DNA of 64,000 nt, taken from positions 1,922,001 through 1,986,000 of the forward strand of contig NZ_FNSC01000001.1 of assembly GCF_900105355.1 (NCBI RefSeq), written 5' to 3'. Of this stretch, positions 17,830 through 26,356 are shown in pieces (the stretch's first letter is position 1; each line of letters begins with the position of its first letter). A model generated the notes under the pieces. It made no database searches and was not told where the DNA came from. It saw nothing but the letters and a program-made list of their open reading frames with translations. A program made the position numbers and the translations under genes. The stretch is from Pseudomonas anguilliseptica. GTDB lineage: Bacteria > Pseudomonadota > Gammaproteobacteria > Pseudomonadales > Pseudomonadaceae.

Positions 17830-18070
17830 AAAACACCGCACAACTGGTAACGCTGTTCGCCCTGTCGAACCTGTGGATGGCCCGTCGACATTTGCTGACG
17901 AATGCAGGAGAGGTGAGCCTGTAATGTGGGAAATGACCGCTGCGAGGTGCTCGCGGCGGCCAGAAACACCGAAATGAGCGGATGACTTGATCGTTTTTGA
18001 TCAGTTTTCCGCTTTCAAAATCAGCGGAGGCTGAAGTTGACCGGAAATACAGGGCTACTTCAGACCATCC
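17830..18070 (+). mobile_element. IS5-family 3' remnant, copy of the element at 56208-57399
   Basis: These 241 bp align without gaps to 57159-57399, the 3' end of the complete IS5-family copy. I found one difference by eye (A at 17916 versus C at 57245). They encode the last 30 or so residues of the transposase and the right terminal repeat, and end at the same ATCC followed by CTAG. The 5' part was lost where the IS66 fragment begins. The remnant ends 8 bp from the vgrG stop codon and has the same orientation as the full copy. Confidence 0.93.
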
Positions 18071-18078
18071 CTAGGTAA

Positions 18079-20127
18079 TTATTCGGAAAACAGAAAGAAT
18101 GTTTGCGGCTGCTTTTCAGTCTTTTGCAGTGAGTTCACCAGCGCCTCATCCAGCAAATTCCCCGCCTTATCGCTATCCGCTGCTCCCGGCAGCACAGGAG
18201 GTTTGATCTTGATCCCCGAGCCCTTGCCCGGCGCGCCGCCGGCGTTGATTTTGGCTTGTGGGCCGAGCAGGGTGATGCCGCCGGGGTCGAGTTTTATAAA
18301 GCTGCCGCCGGCTTTGATCGTCAGTTCGACGCCGGCTTCGATGACCATTTTTTGCCCGGCTTTGAGGTGGATTTCGCGGCCGGCTTTGGTCAGTTGCGCG
18401 GTGCCGAGTTTGATGTGCTGGTTTTGCCCAACGGTGAGGTGGTCGTCGGGTTTGACTTCGACTTTGCGCTCGGTTTTCACCGTGAGGTTTTCTTCGGCCA
18501 GCAGCTCGGTGTAGCTGTTGGCTTCGACGGTGTCGTGGCGTTCGTTACCGACGCGGATCTTCTGGTCGTGCTCGATGTTCTCGTCCCAGTCGCGTTGGGC
18601 GTGCAGGTAGATCTGTTCGGCACCTTTCTTGTCTTCGATGCGCAGCTCGTTGTAGCCGCCACCGCCCGGTGTGCTGAGTGTTTTGAACACGGTGCGGGTT
18701 TTGTTTGCGGGCAGGTCGTAGGGCACCACGTGCTCGGCGTGGTACAGGCAGCCGGTGACCAGTGGTTGATCGGGGTCGCCTTCAAGGAAGGTCACCAACA
18801 CTTCCATGCCGATTCGTGGAATGGCGATGCCACCGTAAGCATCGCCAGCCCAGCTGGAGGCCACGCGCAGCCAGCAACTGGTGGTGTCGTCGGCCTGGCC
18901 TTCGCGGTCCCAGAAGAACTGCACCTTGATCCGGCCGTACTCGTCGCAGTGGATTTCTTCACCGGCCGGCCCTGTGACTACAGCGGTTTGGCTGCCCAGT
19001 ACGCGCGGTTTTGGATGCGCCAGTGGTGGGCGGAAAGGCACGTCCCACGGCGTGGCGATAAAGTGGTTGCGGTAGCCCTGCTGGAAACCGTCGCTGGCTG
19101 CGGTATGGCTGGTGACGGACTCTTCCAGCACCTGCGGCTGTTTGCCCTGGTGAATCACCTCATGCAGCAGCCAGAGGTCGTTGTAGTCCTGGCGCGGGTG
19201 GTCGGAGATTTCGAGGAAATGCCCGCTGACCAGCTTTGGCTGATCGCCCCGGCCTTCGGCCAGGCGATAGTCGGCGCGATGCCGTTCCAGGTTGCGTTGG
19301 CTGAGATGCTTGCCGCGTGTGCGGTCAACGAACCGGCCGGGGTAGTCGTAATCCTCAAGGTCCGGCAGCGGCTTGGCCTCGGGGTCGCGCTCTTCCTTAA
19401 ACGCCGCCTCCATCAGCAAACGTGGCTGTTCGAAGTCGTAATCACGGCGGGTGATGCGGCTGGTGCGGGTTTCCAGGCGCACGGCGAAGCGCTTGATCAC
19501 CGGCTCATCGGCGGTCATGCCGTTGTCTTGCAGGTAGGCGGTGGGTTGGCCGAGTCTGCCAAACGCAGTCTGGTCATCACCAAAGGTCAGTACGTGGCCC
19601 TGACTGCTGTGCTGGAAGTGGTAGTGAATGCCTTCCTCTTCGCATAGACGCTGGATGAAGTGCAGGTCGCTCTCGTCGTACTGCACGCAGTAATCGCGCT
19701 CCGGGTACACCGTGGGGCCGAGCAGGAACTGGTAGCCGCCTTCGACTATGCCGTGCTCTTGCAGCACCTGAGCAACAATCTGCGGCACCGTCAGGTGCTG
19801 GAAAATGCGCTGGTTGGTGCGCAGGGCTAGGTAGCTCAGCTGCGGCACGATGCTCAGTTTGTAGCGGGTCAGGCGCTTGCCGGATTCGGCTTGGGCGACC
19901 TGATAGATCAGGCCGTGAATGCCTAGGTCGTCTGGGGTAAAGGCGAGGAAGGCGCGCTGATGCAACAGGCTTTGCAGATCCAGCTCGGCGTTCTCGCTGA
20001 TCAGCTCCACCTCGAAACGATAAGGCTGACTGATGGCTTCGCGGCCGCTGAACTCGAGCACTTGCAGGTCGTGCTCAAGGCCTTCGATGCTTAGGCTGAA
20101 GTGGGTTTCATTGGCCGGGTTGAACAT
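18079..20127 (-). CDS. vgrG: Type VI secretion tip protein VgrG
   Basis: A 682-residue T6SS spike protein (TssI). Gp27-like domain: FSLSIEGLEHDLQVLEFSGREAISQPYRF onward, with the conserved VQYDESDLHFIQRLCEEEGIHYHFQHS near residue 150. The gp5-like OB fold and needle follow (EIHCDEYGRIKVQFFWDREGQ, SSWAGDAYGGIAIPRIGMEVLVTFLEGDPDQP). The C-terminal DUF2345-type beta-helix (HIKLGTAQLTKAGREIHLKAGQKMVIEAG) is followed by a short tail without a toxin domain. The ATG at 20127 has AAGGA at good spacing; one at 20133 is too close to it. It is the last gene of the T6SS cluster. Any cargo gene once downstream has been replaced by insertion sequences. Confidence 0.94.
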   Translation of the reverse strand: MFNPANETHFSLSIEGLEHDLQVLEFSGREAISQPYRFEVELISENAELDLQSLLHQRAFLAFTPDDLGIHGLIYQVAQAESGKRLTRYKLSIVPQLSYLALRTNQRIFQHLTVPQIVAQVLQEHGIVEGGYQFLLGPTVYPERDYCVQYDESDLHFIQRLCEEEGIHYHFQHSSQGHVLTFGDDQTAFGRLGQPTAYLQDNGMTADEPVIKRFAVRLETRTSRITRRDYDFEQPRLLMEAAFKEERDPEAKPLPDLEDYDYPGRFVDRTRGKHLSQRNLERHRADYRLAEGRGDQPKLVSGHFLEISDHPRQDYNDLWLLHEVIHQGKQPQVLEESVTSHTAASDGFQQGYRNHFIATPWDVPFRPPLAHPKPRVLGSQTAVVTGPAGEEIHCDEYGRIKVQFFWDREGQADDTTSCWLRVASSWAGDAYGGIAIPRIGMEVLVTFLEGDPDQPLVTGCLYHAEHVVPYDLPANKTRTVFKTLSTPGGGGYNELRIEDKKGAEQIYLHAQRDWDENIEHDQKIRVGNERHDTVEANSYTELLAEENLTVKTERKVEVKPDDHLTVGQNQHIKLGTAQLTKAGREIHLKAGQKMVIEAGVELTIKAGGSFIKLDPGGITLLGPQAKINAGGAPGKGSGIKIKPPVLPGAADSDKAGNLLDEALVNSLQKTEKQPQTFFLFSE

Positions 20128-20199
20128 AGTCATTTCCTTGTTAAAAGATCATCCATTGGTGTTGCTAGGTGCCGTTGGGCTTCGTGCCTCAGCGCCAAC

Positions 20200-21198
20200 C
20201 TACGAGTTGCGCCACAGCCAGCGCCGCCACCCGCTGGGCGTGGGTTGGCGAAATACTTCGAGCAACTGTGCGCAACTGATATTGCGCTGCGCTTCATCGA
20301 ACGCCAGCGCGGTACGCACAGCGGGCCAGCAATGCGTTGGTAACTGCTCTGGACGCTGCAGCTGCTTATCCAGCTCCATGACCTTTGCCTGTTTGGCGCT
20401 TTGCCGGCTGAACGGATGGCGTCCACTGGCCAGTTCATACAGTACGCACGCCACGGCATAGACATCGGCAGCGGCGGTCAGCGGCGCACCGTCGAGCAAT
20501 TCCAGGGCGGCGTAGCGCGGCGTCCAGGCGGTGAAGCGGTTGCGGCACAGGCGCGGCAGGCCAGGCAGCAGACCTTCCACGGGCTGGCCGAGACCATAAT
20601 CGAACAGGCGCAGGCCGTCTTCGGCGAGCATCACATTGCTGGGCTTCAGGTCGCCATGCAGCACGCCGAGGCTGTGCGAATAGCTCAGGGCATCGAGCAG
20701 AGCGATGGCGATTTCCTGCAGTTCGCTCCAGGGCAGGCCTTCGGGGCGTTCGCTAAGTAGCTGGTCGAGGGTCAGGCCCTTGAGCAGCTCCAGAGTGAGG
20801 AAGGCGCGCTGGCTTGGCACATCCACCTCGAAGCCGAACAGGCGCACTACATGCGGGTGATTGATCCGTGCGGTGAGGGCGAACTCGCTATACAGCAGCG
20901 AGTTGGCGTCCGGGTATTCGGCGAAGTCATCGCTGAGGGTTTTCAACGCCACATACGGCTCGGGGTCACCGAACTGTTCGCGCAGCAGATCACGGGCGCG
21001 ATACACCGCACCCATGCCGCCGACGCCGAGCAGGCGCTCGATCTTGTAGCGGCCGCCGAGCACTTCCGGCAGTTCGCTGAGTACTTCACGCGGGGCTTGC
21101 GTAGCCGGTTTGGCGGCAGTCGCAGCCAGGGCGAAGTAGGTCAGGTCGCTGGCCGGGCTGCTGGCCAGCTGCAGTTCATCGAGCAACTGTTCACTCAT
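20200..21198 (-). CDS. stk1: T6SS serine/threonine protein kinase (Stk1/PpkA type)
   Basis: A 332-residue eukaryotic-type Ser/Thr kinase. It has a glycine-rich loop GVGGMGAVYRARD (58-70), ATP-binding Lys86 (YVALKTL), catalytic HGDLKPSN at 181-188 and DYG at 200-202 in place of the usual DFG. No transmembrane helix or periplasmic sensor domain is present, unlike longer PpkA proteins. It lies directly after the phosphatase gene. In the H2- and H1-type systems such kinase/phosphatase pairs set T6SS activity by phosphorylating FHA proteins; here the FHA partner would be TagH. Kinase identity is clear; the substrate is inferred from context. Confidence 0.9.
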   Translation of the reverse strand: MSEQLLDELQLASSPASDLTYFALAATAAKPATQAPREVLSELPEVLGGRYKIERLLGVGGMGAVYRARDLLREQFGDPEPYVALKTLSDDFAEYPDANSLLYSEFALTARINHPHVVRLFGFEVDVPSQRAFLTLELLKGLTLDQLLSERPEGLPWSELQEIAIALLDALSYSHSLGVLHGDLKPSNVMLAEDGLRLFDYGLGQPVEGLLPGLPRLCRNRFTAWTPRYAALELLDGAPLTAAADVYAVACVLYELASGRHPFSRQSAKQAKVMELDKQLQRPEQLPTHCWPAVRTALAFDEAQRNISCAQLLEVFRQPTPSGWRRWLWRNS

Positions 21199-21208
21199 CC
21201 ATGAGCCC

Positions 21209-21937
21209 TCATCGGCGAATCACCACCGCACTCAGGTTGTCCCGCGCGGGGCCGTCGAGGGCCTGCTGGAACAAACGATTCAGCGTCAGCTGCGGTGACG
21301 GCAGGTTCAGCGCTGCGCCCAAAGCATCGGCCGACAGGCCCTGGTACAGGCCATCGCTGCACAGCAGAAAGGCATCGCCAGGCAGCACATCCAGTTCGAG
21401 GATCTCCAGCTTCAGCTCGTCACTGGCACCGATGGCGCGGGTCAGCGCGTGCGCTGCCGGGTGCCGAGCCGCTTCACTGGGGCTCAGTTGCTGTTCATCG
21501 ATCAGTTGCTGCAGCAGCGAGTGATCGCGGCTGAGCTGATACAGCCGACTGCCGCGCCACAGATAGCAGCGGCTGTCGCCGGCCCATACGCAGGCGGCAC
21601 GGTCGCCTTCGATCAGCAGCGCCACCACCGTGCTGCCGATCACCGGGTCGGGATGGGCGGCGGTGACCGTCAGCTCCTGGCCGAGGCGCCGGTTCAGTGA
21701 ATGCAGGCGCTTGCGCAGTTCATCCAGACGCTGCGGCAAATCGCCTGCGCTTGGCTCGGCCAACTGCTCGACAATCAAGCGGCTGGCCAGGGCACCGTTC
21801 TGGTGTCCGCCCATACCGTCGGCAACCACCCACAGGCCCTGCTCTGGCAGGGCCAGAAAGGCATCCTCGTTGCGCGCCCGCACCTTGCCGGTGTCGGTAC
21901 GCGCAGCGCTGCGCCAGAGGTTGGCAACCTCCTGCAT
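21209..21937 (-). CDS. stp1: T6SS PP2C-family serine/threonine phosphatase (Stp1/PppA type)
   Basis: A 242-residue PPM/PP2C phosphatase with the metal-binding motifs RARNEDAFLA (about 22-31) and VVADGMGGHQNGALAS (about 39-54), then CVWAGDSRCYLWR and LLCSDGLYQGLS further on. It would reverse kinase action on the T6SS FHA protein. The start overlaps the tssM stop by one base and the kinase gene follows after 10 bp, so all three are in one operon. Confidence 0.92.
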   Translation of the reverse strand: MQEVANLWRSAARTDTGKVRARNEDAFLALPEQGLWVVADGMGGHQNGALASRLIVEQLAEPSAGDLPQRLDELRKRLHSLNRRLGQELTVTAAHPDPVIGSTVVALLIEGDRAACVWAGDSRCYLWRGSRLYQLSRDHSLLQQLIDEQQLSPSEAARHPAAHALTRAIGASDELKLEILELDVLPGDAFLLCSDGLYQGLSADALGAALNLPSPQLTLNRLFQQALDGPARDNLSAVVIRR

Positions 21938-24900
21938 CAGAGCGTGGCCGGCAGTTTGAAGCTGCGCAGCTGGTCGAGGTCAAACGGGTTCGGCGAGCGC
22001 TGGCTGTGCAACAGGTAGTTGGTACGCAAGCCGCCCAGGTCGGCCTTGAGCATCAGCACGTCACGACCACTGTGGTAGTCCACGCTCATCAGGTCGAGCA
22101 GACGGAACAGCGACCAGGGGCCGGTGTTTTTCTCGATCCCCACCTTGCGTCCACCGAGCTCTTCCACAACCAGGCTGGTGCGGCCTTCATTGGCCTCGGT
22201 CGGCCAGCTGAAGGCGGTTTGCACGATAGGTCCGTGGCGGTATTCCATCTGCTGGTTGCCGAAACGGAAATCGGCGCGGCCCAGGCTGGAATCCAGCGAG
22301 TAGGGTTCGAGCTTGAACAGGACTTTTGGCTCGTTGGGATTCTCGGCAAAGAAGCTGCGGCGGATAGTTTGCGCATGGCTCATCTGCAACAGGAGCTCGC
22401 GCGACAGCGGTAGGCCACGGCCATCCATGCGGCGCAGTTGATACTGGCCGGCGGTGCCACTGACGAAGGGCTTGAGATAGCTGTCGAAGAAGCGCTCGGC
22501 AATACCCTGAGCCTTGAAGAACTCGCGGAAGTCGGCAATCGCCACATCGCTTTCGCTGTGCGCGCTGAACGGATAACGCTGCTTCAACGAGCCATCGTAA
22601 GCGGCATAGAGCTCGCTCTTATAGCGTTGGTTGAGGTAGTGGTAGGCGTCGTTGAGCACCAGCATCCAGCTGTCTTCGGCGAGCAGGCCGAGCCAATTAC
22701 CAACCGGTTGCGGCAGCCGCGCGGCACTGCTGCGTACCTGGTTGATCGCATCACGCTGGCCGCCCATGCGCGCCTTGGCCAGCTCGAACGCAGCCTGCTC
22801 CGGTGCGCTGGCGTGGGCCAGGCTGGCCAGTTGCAGTTGCAGGGCATCCAGCGCTTGCATGCTGGCCGCCAGCTCAGCCCCGGCACCGCCATTTTCATCA
22901 AGCAGGCGGTGCAGCGGTTCGAAGCGGCGCTCCAGGGTTTTACGTGCGGTATCCGGCAGGTTTTTCACCAGTGCCGCTTGCGCCTGTTCGGCGGCAGCAC
23001 CGGCGAGCTTGGCAACTTTGCCCAGCTTGCCCTTGGCGCCTTTCAGGGCGTCGGCTGCCGCGCCAGCATCATCCGCCGCTTCGGCCATGCCTTTGAAACG
23101 GGTGTTGTCACGTACTTCGACCAACAGCTGCAGCAGCGGCGAATTGGCTGCCGTGAGGCTGGACAGTTGTATAGCGCCCTGATTGGCGCTGCCGATCGGG
23201 TCCAGCGACAGCTGCGCGATGGCCTCACCCCAGTAGTTGGCGTAATCGCGGAAGTACAGCTGTTCCATCTCCACCAACAGGCGGCTGAGGTCGCTGCTGC
23301 TGAGGGTGTCGCTGTCGCCCAGTACCCAGTTATCGCGCAGCAGTTCGCGTACCAGGTCGGCACCCTTGGCGGTAAAGGTTTTCTGGTAGCCAGCCTGGGT
23401 ATAGAAGCCTGGAATGGCGTAGTCGCTGCCGACAAATACCCCGGCTTGTGGACCGAGCCTCTGGCTCAGACGGTACTCCGGCAGGCTGCGGGCCTGGTCG
23501 CGGAGCATGCGATACACCACATTGGCCAGCGATTCGCTGCGCAGGATCTTGCGCGCTTCGGCGACCAGTGGCGCGTTGAGCGAGTAGGGCGTAAACGACT
23601 CGGACAGCAGGCGGTCGAAGTGCTCGTTGAGGCCACGCTGACCGACGCTGTTGCCGGCATAACGCAGCGACCAATCGGCTGCCAGCCACTCTTGCAGGAA
23701 GGCTTTGTCGCGGCGCTCTTCGAGGTTGAGCATGAGGTAAGCGCGCAGGCTGTTGAGCAGGCGCTCACGGTCATTGAGGTTGGCGCGAACCTGGGCTTCC
23801 AGCTGACGGCCAACACGGCTTAGCAGCAGGTTTTCCAACTCGCCACGATAAGCCCGTTGAACGGTCGGGTCGGTTTTTTCACCCTGATACAAACCACCGC
23901 GTTGCAGGTAGGAGGCTTGGTCCACCGGTGGGAACACCTGAGTGGCGGCGTAGCTGTGATCCAGCGCCTTGAGAGTGCGTAATGCATCGTCTTGCGCACT
24001 CAGGCCTTCGTGCTGCTGAATCAGTTGCTGAGCCAGATCGCGCAGTTGTTCCAGGCGGCCGTGGTTGCCGGAAAAACCATTGGCCCAGACCACACCAAAC
24101 ACACCGAGCACGACCAGGGCCGTGGCGTACATGGCGCGCTGGCCCCAGTCGATACGACGGACTTCTTTTTGATCCAGCCCGGCCAGGTCGGCCTCGGGGA
24201 AGATCACGCGGTTGAGCACATGATTGATAAAGCGTGCGCGGCCGCTGCGGAAGGTCGGCAGGGCGCTGCTGGCCAAGCCGAGGTTGCGACCAATACTGCT
24301 GGTGCTTGCATCGAGTTGGTCATTCAGTTCCGGTGCGCTGGTCAGGTAGAAACCACGCAACTGGCTGGCGCGCTGATAGCGGTTGCCGCTGAACGCCAGC
24401 TCGCTGAACAGGCACAGACGCTCGCCCAGCAGGCCGAGTTGGTGCGGGAAGTCGAGGATGCGGCCACGGCGCTGGGTGTCGCGCTCCTGGTGCATGCGCA
24501 GGATCACCTGGCTGTTGAGGCGGCGCAGCAGCTCTTCGAACTCCTGGCGGATCACTTGTACGTCGGTGGCGTTCTGCTCCTTGCGGAAGCTGGCGCCGAG
24601 CACCTGATCGCTTTCTTCACGTGACAGCTGGTCGAAGAACTCATCGAAGCCCAGCACCTTGTCGGCTTTACTCAGCACCAGGTACACCGGTACGTTGGCG
24701 CCAAGGCGCTGATGAATATCCTGCAAACGCTGACGGGTCTGACGCGCGAGGTTTTCCAGTTCGACTTCGCTACCGCCTTGCAGGTACTCGACGGGGATAT
24801 TCACCAGCACACCATTGAGCGGGCGCGCGCGGCGTTTGCGCAGCAGGCCGAGCAGGGTTTCCCAGGCGCGGCCGTCGATGGCCGGGTCAGGCTGGGTCAG

Positions 24901-25476
24901 GTAGCGCCCGGCGGTGTCGATCAACACGGCGTGGTCGGCAAAGTACCAGTCGGCGTAGCGCGTGCCGGATACGTCCTTGGTCATGCGTTGCTGGTCACCA
25001 CGGTTGAGTGGGAAGTCCAGGCCGGAGAAGTCCAGCAGGCTGGTTTTACCACTGCCTTGTGGGCCGAGCAGCATGTACCAGGGCAATTCACTGCGCCATT
25101 TTTCGCTGCGGCCACGGTACAGGCTGGAGCGTTTCAGGGTATGCAGCGCCTGCTTGAAGCGATGGCGCAACTCCATCTGTTCTTCATTGATCAGGCCTTC
25201 ACGGCGCAGGCGCTCTTGGGCGTCGGCGTCATCTTCTTCGGCCTTCTTGCGGGCGGTGGCCTTCCAGCTGGCGAACACCATGGCCAGGCCCCAGATCAGG
25301 AACAGCAGGCTGATGCTCAGCAAGCGGCTGGTGGCCGATTCCCAGAACTTGTAATCACTGACCGCCAGCAGCGGGCCGACGAACCACACCAGCAACGCCA
25401 GCACCAGTACCAGGCACAGGCTCCAGACCCAGGTCTTGCGGAAAAAAGCGGCTAACTTGCCGAAGAAACTCTTCAT
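21937..25476 (-). CDS. tssM: Type VI secretion inner-membrane protein TssM (IcmF)
   Basis: An 1179-residue core membrane-complex protein that spans the envelope and binds TssJ and TssL. Two N-terminal transmembrane segments (about 14-36 and 48-66) precede a cytosolic NTPase-like domain with an intact Walker A motif GPQGSGKTSLL near residue 140. A third membrane segment (AMYATALVVLGVFGVVWANGF, near residue 450) leads to the long periplasmic part with IcmF-related and C-terminal DUF1215-type domains. Length is normal. The start overlaps the tssL stop in an ATGA. Some TssM proteins lack Walker A, so nucleotide binding is likely retained here. Confidence 0.96.
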   Translation of the reverse strand: MKSFFGKLAAFFRKTWVWSLCLVLVLALLVWFVGPLLAVSDYKFWESATSRLLSISLLFLIWGLAMVFASWKATARKKAEEDDADAQERLRREGLINEEQMELRHRFKQALHTLKRSSLYRGRSEKWRSELPWYMLLGPQGSGKTSLLDFSGLDFPLNRGDQQRMTKDVSGTRYADWYFADHAVLIDTAGRYLTQPDPAIDGRAWETLLGLLRKRRARPLNGVLVNIPVEYLQGGSEVELENLARQTRQRLQDIHQRLGANVPVYLVLSKADKVLGFDEFFDQLSREESDQVLGASFRKEQNATDVQVIRQEFEELLRRLNSQVILRMHQERDTQRRGRILDFPHQLGLLGERLCLFSELAFSGNRYQRASQLRGFYLTSAPELNDQLDASTSSIGRNLGLASSALPTFRSGRARFINHVLNRVIFPEADLAGLDQKEVRRIDWGQRAMYATALVVLGVFGVVWANGFSGNHGRLEQLRDLAQQLIQQHEGLSAQDDALRTLKALDHSYAATQVFPPVDQASYLQRGGLYQGEKTDPTVQRAYRGELENLLLSRVGRQLEAQVRANLNDRERLLNSLRAYLMLNLEERRDKAFLQEWLAADWSLRYAGNSVGQRGLNEHFDRLLSESFTPYSLNAPLVAEARKILRSESLANVVYRMLRDQARSLPEYRLSQRLGPQAGVFVGSDYAIPGFYTQAGYQKTFTAKGADLVRELLRDNWVLGDSDTLSSSDLSRLLVEMEQLYFRDYANYWGEAIAQLSLDPIGSANQGAIQLSSLTAANSPLLQLLVEVRDNTRFKGMAEAADDAGAAADALKGAKGKLGKVAKLAGAAAEQAQAALVKNLPDTARKTLERRFEPLHRLLDENGGAGAELAASMQALDALQLQLASLAHASAPEQAAFELAKARMGGQRDAINQVRSSAARLPQPVGNWLGLLAEDSWMLVLNDAYHYLNQRYKSELYAAYDGSLKQRYPFSAHSESDVAIADFREFFKAQGIAERFFDSYLKPFVSGTAGQYQLRRMDGRGLPLSRELLLQMSHAQTIRRSFFAENPNEPKVLFKLEPYSLDSSLGRADFRFGNQQMEYRHGPIVQTAFSWPTEANEGRTSLVVEELGGRKVGIEKNTGPWSLFRLLDLMSVDYHSGRDVLMLKADLGGLRTNYLLHSQRSPNPFDLDQLRSFKLPATL

Positions 25477-26354
25477 TTCGTCTCATCCATGAATACACCC
25501 GCGGACGGGTCAAGTTGCTCGTATGGCTGCAAAATTGTTTCGCGCTGCTCGCCCAGTACCCAGGCAAAACCGCCATACATCACTACCAGGCAAACCACTG
25601 TGAACAGTGCCACCAGCCACCACGGCACGATGCGCACCAGGCGTCGGCGGGTGTCTTTCAGGCCCTGCCAGTGCGGCGAGACTTCGCGCGGCACGTCACC
25701 GCGCATCTGGCGGATCTGCCGATAGAGGCTGTCGCGCACCGCTTCCAGTTCGAGCATGCCGCGTGGCAGAACGCGGTATTTGCCCTCGAAACCGAGCGAC
25801 AGACACAGATACATCAGCTCAAGCATCGGCAGGTGCTTGACCGGGTTGCGCGACAGGCGCTCGAGCAGCTGGAAGAACTTCTCACCACCGAAGGTTTCGT
25901 TGTGGAAGCTCGACAGCAGGCTCATCTGCGACCACGTGCTCTCATTGCCCCACGGCGTGGTCACCACGGCTTCATCGACCACGGTGCAGAGCACGTAACG
26001 GGCGGCCATCACCTGGCTGCTTTCCGCACCCTCATGCAGGGCGCGGTGCTCGAACAGCTTGATGGCGCTGGACAGACGTTGGTTGAGCGCGTGCATGTCT
26101 TCACTGTCGAAGCTGTGCTTGAGCCGCACGACTTCCGAGAGCAGGTTGGCGGCGGCAGCCACCAGCGGATTGAGGCTGATATTGAAGCTCTCGGCCGGGC
26201 GCAGACGTGCGGCGTAGATCATCCGCTCTTCCAGCTGTTCGAACTTCGGCGGTGCGGCAAAATCGGTCAGCGGGCTGTGCGCTGGGGCATCACCTTTACG
26301 GTTGAGGATGACGGTTTTGTCGTCCTGGCCGTATTCCATTTCCTTGGTAGTCAT
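25473..26354 (-). CDS. tssL: Type VI secretion protein TssL (DotU)
   Basis: A 293-residue DotU-family protein. The cytosolic domain runs from about residue 40 to 240 with family motifs NPLVAAAANLLSEV, YVLCTVVDEAVVTTPWG and LELMYLCLSLGFEGKYRV. A single C-terminal transmembrane segment (WWLVALFTVVCLVVMYGGFAWVL) anchors it in the inner membrane. There is no fused peptidoglycan-binding domain, so this is the short TssL form. It recruits the baseplate to TssM. It overlaps tssM by 4 bp and starts 3 bp after tssK. Confidence 0.96.
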   Translation of the reverse strand: MTTKEMEYGQDDKTVILNRKGDAPAHSPLTDFAAPPKFEQLEERMIYAARLRPAESFNISLNPLVAAAANLLSEVVRLKHSFDSEDMHALNQRLSSAIKLFEHRALHEGAESSQVMAARYVLCTVVDEAVVTTPWGNESTWSQMSLLSSFHNETFGGEKFFQLLERLSRNPVKHLPMLELMYLCLSLGFEGKYRVLPRGMLELEAVRDSLYRQIRQMRGDVPREVSPHWQGLKDTRRRLVRIVPWWLVALFTVVCLVVMYGGFAWVLGEQRETILQPYEQLDPSAGVFMDETK

Positions 26355-26356
26355 CG

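Noticed and set aside
18079..18250. Toxin domain at the C-terminus of the last VgrG
   Set aside because: Only a short charged tail follows the beta-helix; the stop codon lies in native flank 8 bp from the IS remnant.
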